A model generated the notes under the pieces. The model saw only the letters and a program-made list of their open reading frames with translations, did not search any database and had not been told where the DNA came from. A DNA stretch of 34,278 nt from Planctomycetota bacterium (GTDB lineage Bacteria > Planctomycetota > Phycisphaerae > Phycisphaerales > SM1A02): NCBI GenBank assembly GCA_024226535.1, contig JAAELP010000091.1, positions 1 through 34,278 of the forward strand, given 5' to 3'. Every line of letters begins with the position of its first letter. The stretch's first letter is position 1. A program made the position numbers and the translations under genes. Shown one piece after another: positions 24,489 through 33,400 of the stretch.

Positions 24489-26478
24489 AGTCGTTGTCCG
24501 CATGGCCCGTGGCCCACGGCAGCGGCTCGTCCTCGCCGTAGATCACGCTCACCGAGCGCCGGACGCGGCGCACCGCCCCGCGGCGGTGCGACTCGATCTG
24601 CGCAACCGGAACGGCGCCGAGCTCGGGAAGCTCATGGAACCGCGCCGACGCGATGACCGCCCGCAGGTCGGACGCGCGCCGCCGGATCTCCGCCATCGAG
24701 CCGGGGTCGAGGACGTCGTCGAGGGCGGAGTCGAAGGCGACGGGCGTGTCGGCTGAAACGACGACGCCGACGGTGATCGCCAGCGCCAGGAGCTGGTCGC
24801 CGTCACACTCGTCGAGCGCCTCGCCAATGCGTCGCTTCGTGTCCACGTCGGTGGCGCCGACCCGCGCGCCGATCCACGCCCGCAGCTCGTCACGCTCCGC
24901 CTCCGCGGCGACGGTGAATCCGAACGGGTCGCGGTCGTCGAAGCGATCGGCGCACCGGCGGAGCCGCGCCCGCTCGTCCTCGCCGAACAGGCCCGCGTCG
25001 AGGCCGGGGCGGAGCAGGGCAACCGTCTCGTCGAAGATCACCTGGGCGAGCCGCGAGCTGACGAGACGACCGTCGCGGCTGAGGTGCGCCGCGAGACACA
25101 GCGATGCGGCGAGGCGATCGACCGCGCCGGCGTAGTCCTCGATGCGGACGCACCGAACCACGTCCGCGTGCAGGAGCCGGGCCAGGTCGCGGATCGGCCC
25201 GTGGTAGGGGCTCACCCCGGCCGGGTGCCGGGGCCGCGCCACGGAGAGATCGCACCGGGGGAACCACGCCGCCTGGCGGACCAGGTCGAGGATCGGGTCA
25301 GACTGCTGAAGGGTCTCGGCGAGCCCCGCGTCGATCGGCTGGGCGGGCTGCTCCGTGAACTGGCGCACCTCGTCGCGCTGGGCCTTCTCGAGTTGCCCGA
25401 GCAGGCCGATCGCGCGGAGGTACCACACGCCGGCGTTCGCGGTGACGAAGCGGTCGGCGCGACCGTCGGTGATCGACTCCAGCAGCGCACGGCGATCGGT
25501 GACGTCGCGGGCGATGCGGCGCATGCGTGCGTACATCGGCGCGTGCTCGGGGAGCACGGCGTGGGCGAATGCCCCGTGCAGGCCTGTTGCGATCTGGCGG
25601 TCGAGGCGGACGAGCTCGTGGTAGGTCTGCGAGGGATCGCCGAGGCCGATCGCGGCGATGACCTGGTGCATCACGCGCTCGGCGTCGAGGATGCTGGCAT
25701 CCAGCTCCTCCTGGGTCATCGTCGCGAAGGCGGCCTGCTTTTCGGCGTCGATGCCGAAGTCCTCCAGGTCGCCGCGGAGCCGCTCCAGGCCGCCATCGCC
25801 GCCGTAGTGCTCCCGGTACCACGGCATCGTGATGGCCCGCTCGCTCGCGATGCCCGCGGCGAGCCCGAAGGGATCGCTGGGATCGAGCCGCCCGAGCGCG
25901 TCGAGGAGGATGCCACACTCGACCGGTCCGAACGCGCCGCGATCGAGGGCGTGCCGCGTCACACGGTCGGCGGTGGAGAACAGCGACTGGCCGGACAACG
26001 CGCTGCGCACGAGACGGTCGCGGCGGGCGTGATCGGCCATGCGGTACACGGCGGCCAGGTGGCGGGCCGCGGTGGCGGGATCGCCGTCGTGGAGACGAAC
26101 CCGGGCATCGGCGGCGAGGCAGCGGCCGAGGATCTGGAGGTCCGAGAGATGCGGGAGCGGAATCCGCGGCCCCTGCGCGTAGTCGAGGTCGAAGTCGTGA
26201 TCGCGTCGCGCCGAGGCGCGGCGCACCATCCCCAGGGCGGGGTCGAGACGCGCGAGGAAACCTCGCAGCTCTTCGGCGGGAGCCGCCGAGGGATCGTGTA
26301 CGTACGCCGTGACCCGGGCGAGGTCTTCGCGCAGCACCGGCGGCGGTACCGACGCGCGGAGCCGCCGGAAGCGCTGGAAGGCCTCGCGGTACCAGTACGC
26401 GGCGTTGCGCTGACCGGTAGCGCCGAGCGCGGTGGCGGTCACCGCCACCAGGATGACGGCGAGCAGCGGAATGCGCAT
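24475..26478 (-). CDS. Secreted protein with internal duplication, unknown function
   Basis: I do not recognise this 667-residue protein. It begins with a signal peptide (MRIPLLAVILVAVTATALGA) and then two halves that look homologous. The first half has LARLDPALGMVRRAS, DLQILGRCLAADARVRLHDG, DPATAARHLAAVYRMADHAR and LGRLDPSDPFGLAAGIASER. The second half has LQQSDPILDLVRQAA, RDLARLLHADVVRCVRIED, YAGAVDRLAASLCLAAHLSR and DRFDDRDPFGFTVAAEAERD, in the same order. Both are all-helical, TPR-like in character but without a clear TPR consensus. GGAGG just before ATG 26478 and the signal peptide fix the start; an ATG 15 codons upstream was rejected. It is probably a periplasmic scaffold. It is convergent with the YcaQ gene and divergent from gmk. 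Confidence 0.68.
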   Translation of the reverse strand: MRIPLLAVILVAVTATALGATGQRNAAYWYREAFQRFRRLRASVPPPVLREDLARVTAYVHDPSAAPAEELRGFLARLDPALGMVRRASARRDHDFDLDYAQGPRIPLPHLSDLQILGRCLAADARVRLHDGDPATAARHLAAVYRMADHARRDRLVRSALSGQSLFSTADRVTRHALDRGAFGPVECGILLDALGRLDPSDPFGLAAGIASERAITMPWYREHYGGDGGLERLRGDLEDFGIDAEKQAAFATMTQEELDASILDAERVMHQVIAAIGLGDPSQTYHELVRLDRQIATGLHGAFAHAVLPEHAPMYARMRRIARDVTDRRALLESITDGRADRFVTANAGVWYLRAIGLLGQLEKAQRDEVRQFTEQPAQPIDAGLAETLQQSDPILDLVRQAAWFPRCDLSVARPRHPAGVSPYHGPIRDLARLLHADVVRCVRIEDYAGAVDRLAASLCLAAHLSRDGRLVSSRLAQVIFDETVALLRPGLDAGLFGEDERARLRRCADRFDDRDPFGFTVAAEAERDELRAWIGARVGATDVDTKRRIGEALDECDGDQLLALAITVGVVVSADTPVAFDSALDDVLDPGSMAEIRRRASDLRAVIASARFHELPELGAVPVAQIESHRRGAVRRVRRSVSVIYGEDEPLPWATGHADNDFTWP

Positions 26479-26627
26479 CTCTCTCCTCCGAGCCGCCGGC
26501 CCTCCGCCGCCGGCTGTCTCCATTCATCGGGAGAAGCGCGACGCGGATCGAGCCGAAACCTCGCCCCGATAACCGGACGGCTATACACAAAATGCTGACA
26601 GTGGGCGGCTCACGGCCGGCAGCTTCA

Positions 26628-26633
26628 TACACT
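26628..26633 (+). promoter_or_regulatory. Candidate -10 element of a leaderless gmk transcript
   Basis: TACACT ends six bases before ATG 26640, the same spacing as the TAAGCT before the cobalamin adenosyltransferase gene. It suggests transcription starting at the second of two adjacent ATG codons. No Shine-Dalgarno sequence is present. A second TATACA lies at 26583-26588 and could serve the divergent gene or a longer transcript. Confidence 0.35.
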
Positions 26634-26639
26634 TCCATG

Positions 26640-27251
26640 ATGAGCAACGACGACTCCCAGGGACGCGGTCTGCTGGTCGTCATTTCCGGACCCTCGGGCG
26701 TCGGGAAGACGACGATCGTGAAGGCGGTCAAGGAGCGCCTGAACGGCATCTTCAGCGTGTCCGCGACGACCCGACCCCGAAGCGAGCAGGAACAGGACGG
26801 GGTCGACTACTACTTCCTCACCGAGGAGGAGTTCCAGCGGCGCCTCGACGCGGGCCAGATGCTGGAGCACGCGCAGGTCTTCGGCCGGCACCGGTACGGC
26901 ACGCCGCGTCAGCCGGTCATCGAGGCGCTCGACGACGGGCACCTGGTGATCCTGGAGATCGACGTGCAAGGCGCCTGCCAGGTCCGGGCCAGCGCACCGG
27001 ACGCGTTCATGATCTTCATCATGCCCCCCAACGAGGCGGCGCTTCTCGAGCGTCTCCGCGGACGCGGACGCGATACCGAGGAGGCGATCCAGCGGCGCTT
27101 CGAGGAAGCGCAGCGCGAGATCGGGCTCGCTCACTCACGTGGCGTGTACGACGCGTTCGTCCGCAACGACGAGCTTGCCCGCGCCCAGGACGAGACGTGC
27201 GAGCTGATCAGGAGCCGTCAGCTGTCAGCCGTCAGCTGTCAGCCGGAGTGA
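26640..27251 (+). CDS. gmk: Guanylate kinase
   Basis: This 203-residue enzyme phosphorylates GMP to GDP with ATP, an essential nucleotide step. The P-loop SGPSGVGKTT is at about 16-25, the GMP-binding SATTRPRSEQEQDGVDYYFL segment follows, and ILEIDVQGACQVR and FIMPPNEAALLERLRGRGRD cover the Walker B-like strand and lid. ATG 26640 is chosen because a TACACT box sits six bases ahead; ATG 26637 or 26592 would add a few residues. The last residues (QLSAVSCQPE) are encoded by a tandem 14-base repeat that appears to have extended the C-terminus. It is divergent from the 667-residue secreted protein. Confidence 0.95.
   Translation: MSNDDSQGRGLLVVISGPSGVGKTTIVKAVKERLNGIFSVSATTRPRSEQEQDGVDYYFLTEEEFQRRLDAGQMLEHAQVFGRHRYGTPRQPVIEALDDGHLVILEIDVQGACQVRASAPDAFMIFIMPPNEAALLERLRGRGRDTEEAIQRRFEEAQREIGLAHSRGVYDAFVRNDELARAQDETCELIRSRQLSAVSCQPE
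27217..27244 (+). repeat. Tandem 14-base repeat in the gmk 3' end
   Basis: GTCAGCTGTCAGCC occurs twice in perfect tandem (27217-27230 and 27231-27244), ending seven bases before the gmk stop. Each unit itself contains GTCAGC twice. It encodes the final residues of the kinase, outside the conserved fold, and looks like a microsatellite-type expansion that ran into the gene. Confidence 0.7.
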
Positions 27252-27314
27252 GCGTGGACGCGGCCTCGGCTTCGCCGAGACCACGGCACCCGGTTCGCTG
27301 AGCGCGGGACCTCC

Positions 27315-27352
27315 AAAAACGACGGGAGCGGCGACTTGCGCCGCCGCTCCCG
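27315..27352 (-). terminator. Intrinsic terminator of the 27380 gene
   Basis: Read on the minus strand, CGGGAGCGGCG pairs with CGCCGCTCCCG (27342-27352 with 27323-27333; 11 pairs, eight-base loop), followed three bases later by five U (AAAAA at 27315-27319 on the plus strand). It lies 28 bases after the stop of the minus-strand gene. On the plus strand no U tract follows, so it is not a good gmk terminator. Confidence 0.7.
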
Positions 27353-27379
27353 AATACCCCTCCGGTTACTCGCGGGTCG

Positions 27380-30196
27380 TCAGGGACCTTCCGTCTCCGC
27401 TCCCGGAGCCGCGGGAGCCGCGATCTGCTCCAGGATCTGGTCGAGACGCTCGCGGATCGTCTTGTCGTCGGCGTCCGGATCGATCGTCCGCAGCAGGTCG
27501 AGCAGCTCGTCGGAGCTGCCGTCCGTCGCGGGCGACGCCGAGGTGATCGGCGCGTCGCCGTTGATGAAGTAGAGCTGCACGGTCACGTCGCCCGGGTAGT
27601 CGTTCGTCAGCGAGAGGAACGTATCCTGGACGAGGAAACCGGTCGAGTCCCAGCGAAGCTCGATCTTCGAGAAGTACAGCAGGCTGCCCTTCTCCGTGGC
27701 CGAGACCCGCTCGCCGCACAGCCCCGGACCCTCCGGCGGCGGCGACGACATCGGGTCGGCGTTGAGCGACGCGTTCTCGCAACCGAGCACCCACATGTTC
27801 GAGCCGGCGGCTCCGGCATCTCCGGCGGGTCCGTCGAACGCGAGCAGTCGGGCGGTCACGCCGAGCATCGCCGCGTCGGTCGAGATCACGTCGTCCGGGT
27901 GCGCTCCGAGCGGGCCGTCGGTCGGATCGACGTCGACGTTGCAGAGCTGCGAAGCCTTGCCGTCGACGCGGGCCTTGCCGTGATCGGTCTGGAGGTGAGC
28001 CAGCAGGAAGCTGTTCGGCGTGCCGTAGAGCCCGAGCAGTTGCTGATCCCAGCACGTGACGCACCGATGGGTCTCGGAGAACTTCACCTCGTTCATGTTC
28101 CAGATGCTGAAGTCGGCCTTGGTGGTGACCGGACCGTCGTTCTCCTGCCGCAGGTCCACGCTGACCGGGTGCAGGGTCACGTCGGTGCTCGAGATGACCG
28201 AGCGCGGCCCGCTCCACGCGGAGGAGCCGACGGCCTGGAAGTTGAACAGGAGCAGGTCGGGCGCCTGCGCGTAGATGACGCCGTCCATGAGCAGCGGTAT
28301 GCCGCTGGCCGTGTCGAGCCGGCGGAAGTTCCAGGAGCCGTACTCCCACGCGAACCCGTCGCGGTAGTTCACGATGGTCCCGAGGCCGGAGAGGTGGTTC
28401 CAGGTGATCGGATTACCCGAAACCGAGTCCACCGCCCACGCGATCGCGTAGCCGCGGAGTACGCGGTCGGTCGTTCCGTCCATCGCCGGGCGGCCCGGCG
28501 GGAAGCCGGGGTCGAGCGAGGTGAACGGGGCCAGGCCGCCCGTCGAGGGCAGCCCGCTCAGCGCAGACCAGTACGTCGGCTGGTCGCCGGTGAGCGAGAT
28601 CACGTTGTCGACCCAGTTCCAGCCCGGCTCGTCGTCGGGCACGGTGCAGTCGATGACGTTCACCGTGAGGTCGCACGAGTTCGGGCAACCGTTGGTATCG
28701 ATGATGTTGAGCGTGACCGTGTAGGAACCCGGCGCGAGACCGGCCATGACCTGGACGGCCTGCTGGTTCGTCGGGCCTACGAAGACGCCGTCGCCGATGA
28801 TCGACCACGCGTAGCTCGCCATCCCGGCCGGGCCCGTGTAGACGGCGATCGTCTCCTGGCAGACCTCGATCGGTCCGAAGATCGAGCAGTTCGGGTTCGG
28901 GTTGAGCGTGACGGTTCCGCACCCCTGCCCCGTGCAGCCGTTGGCATCGGTCAGGATCACGCAGTAGACGCCCGGCACATCCACCGTGATGCACTCGGTG
29001 TTGGCGGTGAAACCACCGGGGCCGCTCCAATCGAACGTGAAGGGAGGCAGACCGTCGCTCGGGTTGGCGCAGATCGTCGTGTCCTGCCCGGCGCAGATCG
29101 CCCCGTCGTCCGGCGTCGCCACCGGGCGCGGGTACTCGGTGACCGTCGCCTGGGCAGTGTCCTCGGCCACGCACGAGGGAAGCCCCACCACGCTGCCGCT
29201 GACGGTCGCCGTGTTCGTGAAGCCGCCGTTGAGCGCCGCCGTGCACGTGAACGTCCATACCTCGGTGTCGTCCCAGACGCCGTTGCCGTTGTCCTGGATG
29301 ATCGGCTCACCCGGATCCCAGATGGTGTTGGAGTTGAGGTCGATGAACTCCTCGGCGAGGTCCATGATGCCGTCGGTGTCCACGTCGCCGGTCGTCGGAC
29401 CGATGACCGGACCGCAGCCGTCGTCGATGAGCAGGATGTTCTCGAGGGCGATGTCGCCGGTGTTCGTGACCACGTAGTCGTAGGTCACGTCCGTCGCGGG
29501 AGGACCGGGGCAGATCTCGGTCGGGTTCGCCGTCTTCTGGAGGTCGATCCCGGGGTTCGCGATGTCCGTCGCCGCCGTGAACTGCACGGTGTTCGGGATG
29601 CTCGAGCAACCGGCCGTCCCGGGCGCGTCGCAGAAATCCTGGATCGTCACGTTGGCCTGGTCGGGCAGCGGGTCGGGGTCACCGAGCTGGATCACGTAGG
29701 TGTTCTGGCGAAAGGTGACGACGCCCGGAAGCGGCGAACCGGGAAGTCCGCCCAGCGTGCTGCCCGGGGGACCGATGCGCACCGGCAGGCTGCCGCCGAT
29801 GAACGCCGTCGTGTTGCCATCGGCCCCGACGATCTCGAGGTTGCCGATGATCGTCTCGGAGGGGCCGGGGTTGACGACGTCGAAGACGTCCTGGATCTCC
29901 AGCGTGTCGCCGAAGTCGTCGTTGTAGCCGACGAAGATGTCGCAGGAGAGCGTGTCGCCGACCTTCTGCGGGCTTGCGCACCCCTTGCTGATCAACGCGC
30001 CGTGGAACAGCCCCAGCGGAAGCGGCACGCTCGGTGACGTGATGGGTATGTTCGGCTTCTTCGATGTCTGGTTCGCACCGGAACTCTGCCCGTGCGCGGA
30101 ACTGACCGCGAGCAGTGCGGCGCAAACACCCGTCGTGACGACGGCGGCAACGCGGCACACCCCGAACCCACCGCGTCGCATCTTCCCGGTATCCAT
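27380..30196 (-). CDS. Large secreted protein: DUF11-like, SprB-like and PKD-like segments plus a conserved C-terminal module
   Basis: The 938-residue protein starts with a signal peptide (VAAVVTTGVCAALLAVSSAHG). A beta-rich N-terminal region follows. Next is a DUF11-like segment (IDLQKTANPTEICPGPP onward, VTYDYVVTNTGDIALENILL) with a calcium-type Asp-rich insert (DVDTDGIMDLAEEFIDLNSN). Then come a SprB-like repeat (ICAGQDTTICANPSDGLPPF) and one PKD-like unit (VYTGPAGMASYAWSIIGDGV). The last 410 residues, from GWNWVDNVISLTGDQPTYWS, are shared with the next gene and hold a CVTCWD cysteine pair, QTDHGKARVDG, NVDVDPTDGPLGAHPDDV and DTFLSLTNDYPGDVTVQLYF. No anchor or PEP-CTERM motif is seen. ATG 30196 is preferred to ATG 30202 because AAGGAG then lies six bases away. 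Probably cell-surface or matrix material; function unknown. Confidence 0.78.
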   Translation of the reverse strand: MDTGKMRRGGFGVCRVAAVVTTGVCAALLAVSSAHGQSSGANQTSKKPNIPITSPSVPLPLGLFHGALISKGCASPQKVGDTLSCDIFVGYNDDFGDTLEIQDVFDVVNPGPSETIIGNLEIVGADGNTTAFIGGSLPVRIGPPGSTLGGLPGSPLPGVVTFRQNTYVIQLGDPDPLPDQANVTIQDFCDAPGTAGCSSIPNTVQFTAATDIANPGIDLQKTANPTEICPGPPATDVTYDYVVTNTGDIALENILLIDDGCGPVIGPTTGDVDTDGIMDLAEEFIDLNSNTIWDPGEPIIQDNGNGVWDDTEVWTFTCTAALNGGFTNTATVSGSVVGLPSCVAEDTAQATVTEYPRPVATPDDGAICAGQDTTICANPSDGLPPFTFDWSGPGGFTANTECITVDVPGVYCVILTDANGCTGQGCGTVTLNPNPNCSIFGPIEVCQETIAVYTGPAGMASYAWSIIGDGVFVGPTNQQAVQVMAGLAPGSYTVTLNIIDTNGCPNSCDLTVNVIDCTVPDDEPGWNWVDNVISLTGDQPTYWSALSGLPSTGGLAPFTSLDPGFPPGRPAMDGTTDRVLRGYAIAWAVDSVSGNPITWNHLSGLGTIVNYRDGFAWEYGSWNFRRLDTASGIPLLMDGVIYAQAPDLLLFNFQAVGSSAWSGPRSVISSTDVTLHPVSVDLRQENDGPVTTKADFSIWNMNEVKFSETHRCVTCWDQQLLGLYGTPNSFLLAHLQTDHGKARVDGKASQLCNVDVDPTDGPLGAHPDDVISTDAAMLGVTARLLAFDGPAGDAGAAGSNMWVLGCENASLNADPMSSPPPEGPGLCGERVSATEKGSLLYFSKIELRWDSTGFLVQDTFLSLTNDYPGDVTVQLYFINGDAPITSASPATDGSSDELLDLLRTIDPDADDKTIRERLDQILEQIAAPAAPGAETEGP

Positions 30197-30249
30197 GCTC
30201 ATCTCCTTGACCCCTGAATCCCTCGGAAACCCTCGATGCGCGCGGTCGT

Positions 30250-30269
30250 CCCTGGTGTCGACACCAGGG
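30250..30269. repeat. Perfect 20-base palindrome upstream of the 27380 gene
   Basis: CCCTGGTGTCGACACCAGGG lies 41 bases before the ribosome binding site of the minus-strand gene, in the 293-base gap between the two large surface-protein genes. It could be an operator or a leader hairpin; with no U tract in the minus direction it is a poor terminator for the upstream gene. The rest of the gap (30270-30489) shows no gene; a TTGATT on the minus strand near 30376-30381 is a weak -35 candidate. Confidence 0.5.
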
Positions 30270-30489
30270 TTTCACCGCCCTCCGGCTCCGCGTCGTGCAT
30301 CGATCGCGAACTCCCCGCTCCGAACCCCCGGAACGGTCTTCGCAGCCCCGAGTGTTTCATGAACGGGCCGATAAATCAATGGCCATCGAGGCAACTCGTC
30401 ACGGCTTTCTCGGACGCGCGCAGGGGCCTGGCAAAATGGGCGGTCTGCGTCGTCCGGGCAATGCGCTCGCACGCGCGTTCCGCCGTCGT

Positions 30490-33400
30490 CTACGGCGCGT
30501 TCGTTCCTCCTTCGATGGCCCGCCCGAGCCGGTCGAGCTGCTGTCGAATCTCCGCCGCGTCTCCGTCACCGCCGAGCGTCTCGAGCAACTCGTCGAAGAC
30601 CCCGTCCACGTCGTCCCCGCCCTGTGCCGGCGACATTGCGGACAGCGGCGGATCGCCGTTGATGAAGTACAGTTGCACGCGCACGTCGCCGGGGTAGTCG
30701 TTCGTCAGCGACAGGAACGTGTCCTGCACCGGGAAGCCCATCGCGTCCCAGCGCAGCTCGACGTTCGACCAGATCACCAGACTGCCCTTCTCGCTGGCGC
30801 TGCCTCGCACGAACGGTGGCGCCATCGGAGATTCCTGCGGCATGGACATCATGTCGTACTCGATCACCGACTGCTCGTAGCCCATCCCGATGACGTTCGT
30901 GCCGTGGGCCGCGTAACCGCCGGCCCCCGCGTCGAACGTCAGGATCCGCGAGATCACGCCGAGCAGCGCCGCGTCCTGGCTGACCACGTCGTCCGGATGC
31001 CCGCCCAGGGGGCCGTCACCCGGGTCGACGTCGACGTCGCACCACGACGACTCGACACCGTCGACACGGGCCTTGCCGTGATCGGTCTGGAGAACGTCCA
31101 GCTCGAAGTGCGGCGCGCTGTAGTCGCTGAGCAGCGTCTGGTCCCAGCAGGTGATGCACCGCTGCGTACCGGAGAACTTCACCTCGTTCATGTTCCAGAT
31201 GCTCATGACCGCCTTGGTCGTGACCGGGCCGTCACCCTCGTCACGCAGGTCGGCGTCCACCGGGTGGAGCGTGAGGTCGGTGTTCGTGGTGACCTGCCGC
31301 GGTCCGCTGAGCACCTGCGAGCCCACCGCCTGGAAGTTGAACAGGAGCATGGACGGTGACTGCGCGAACTCCATGCCGTCGAGGTTGAGCACTCCCGGCG
31401 TGCCGGACTGAGCGCCCTGGTCGACGAGGTCGTCGACGACGGGGTAGTTGAACGAGTTGTACTCCCACGCGTACCCGTCGCGGTGGTTCACGATCGTGCC
31501 GTTGCCGGCGAGGTGATTCCACTTGATCTCCTCGCCCGTGTTCTGGACGGGCCACGCGAGGACCCAGCCGCGAAGCACGCGGTCGCCCGTTCCGTCGTTG
31601 GCGGGCCGCCCCGGCGGGTTGCCGGGGTCGAGGGCCGTGAACGGCGCGAGGCCGGCCGGCTGCCCGCTGAGCAACGACCAGTAGACGGGCTGATCACCGG
31701 TGAGCGTGATCGCGTTGTCGTAGTAGTTCCAGCCCAGGTGATCGCGACCACAGGGTCCGGGGATCAGCGTGGTCGTCTCGCTCGACGAGCAGCCGTTGTC
31801 GTCCGTCACCGTGACGGTGTACGTCCCGAGCACGTTGACGGCGATGCACGACGTCATCTCGCCGGTGTTCCAGAGGTAGGTGTACGGCGGGGTTCCGCCG
31901 ACCACGTTCGAGCAGATCTGGTACGGCAAATCGGTCGGGCAGACCGCGATGACCGGCGGCAGTTGAATCACCGGCACCGGCACCACGATCACCTCGCGCA
32001 TGCACTCGTTCGTGCACTGCGTCACCGGATCGGTCACCTCGAGGTACACCTTGCAGGGCCCGATCCCGGAGAACTGCACGGTGACGTTCTGCGACGTCGA
32101 CGATCCGATGATCGTGCCGCAGGGATCGGTGGACCACTGGTACTCCGTGCCGAACGGAGCGGAGAACATGCCGGTGTCGCCGTTGCAGACGGTGGCGGGA
32201 CCGGAGATCGCGCAGAACGGCGGCGTAAGGACGTTGACGACCGTCTCACACGTGTTCGTGCATCCGTTGTTGTCGGTGATCGTCAGCCGCACCGTGCACG
32301 GGCCGGCGATCGGGAACTTGATCGAGACCGACTGGTTCGACGGGAGACCGAGGATCATCCCGCACCCGCCGACCGTGCTCCACTGGTAGCTCGCCATGCC
32401 CGCGGGGCCGGTGAAGTTCCCGGTCGCGTCTTCGCAGAGCGATGTGGGGCCGTTGATCGTGCACGCCGGCGGCGGGGTCACCGTCACCGGGAACGTGCAC
32501 GTGCTCGTGCACCCGTTCGTGTCCACGATCGTGAGCTGCACCGTGCAGATGCCGACCGTCGGGAACTGGATCTGCACCGACTGGTTCGTCGGCAGGCCGA
32601 TGATCGTCCCGCAGCCACCGATCGTGCTCCACGCGTAGCTCGCCATGCCCGCCGGACCGGTGTACGTGCCGGTCGCGTCCTGGCACCGCGCGGCGGGGCC
32701 GTTGATCGTGCACACCGGCGGCGGGGTCACCGTCACCGGGAACGTGCACGTGTTCAAGCACCCGTTCGTGTCCACGATCGTCAACTGCACCGTGCAGGTG
32801 CCGACCGTCGGGAACTGGATCTGCACCGATGGGTTCGTCGGCGAGCCGATGATCGTCCCGCAGCCGCCGATCGTGCTCCACTGGTAGCTCGCCATGCCCG
32901 CGGGACCGGTGTACGTCCCGGTCGCGTCCTGGCACCGCACCGCGGGGCCGTTGATGTTGCAGTCCGGCGGCGGGTTCACCGTCAGCGGGAGCGTGCACGT
33001 GTTCGTGCAGCCGTTCGTGTCCACGATCGTCAGCTCGATCGTGCACGAACCGGGGGTCGTCAACTGAATGCACATGGTCTGCGCGTTTGCGGGCCCGACG
33101 ATGACGCCGCAGCCACCGATCGCGCTCCACGCGTAGCTCGCCATTCCGGGCGGTCCGGTGAAGCAGATCTCGTCGCCCAGGCACGCCACAGGCGGCCCGA
33201 TGATCGTGCAGACCGGCGTCGGGTTCACCGTCACCGGGAACGTGCACGTGTTCGTGCAACCGTTCGTGTCAACGATGGTGAGCTGCACCGTGCACGTGCC
33301 GGCGGTCGAGAACCCAATGGTGACCGTCGGGTTCGTCGGCGAGCCGACGATCGTGCCGCAGCCTCCGATCGTGCTCCACTGGTAGCTCGCCATGCCCGCG

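Noticed and set aside
27252..27314. GGTTCG-containing stretch after gmk considered as a tRNA remnant
   Set aside because: No acceptor, anticodon or D arms could be paired.
27899..30037. A 712-codon open frame on the plus strand opposite the surface-protein gene
   Set aside because: Same Arg/Val/Asp-rich shadow character; the minus-strand frame has a signal peptide and recognisable domains.
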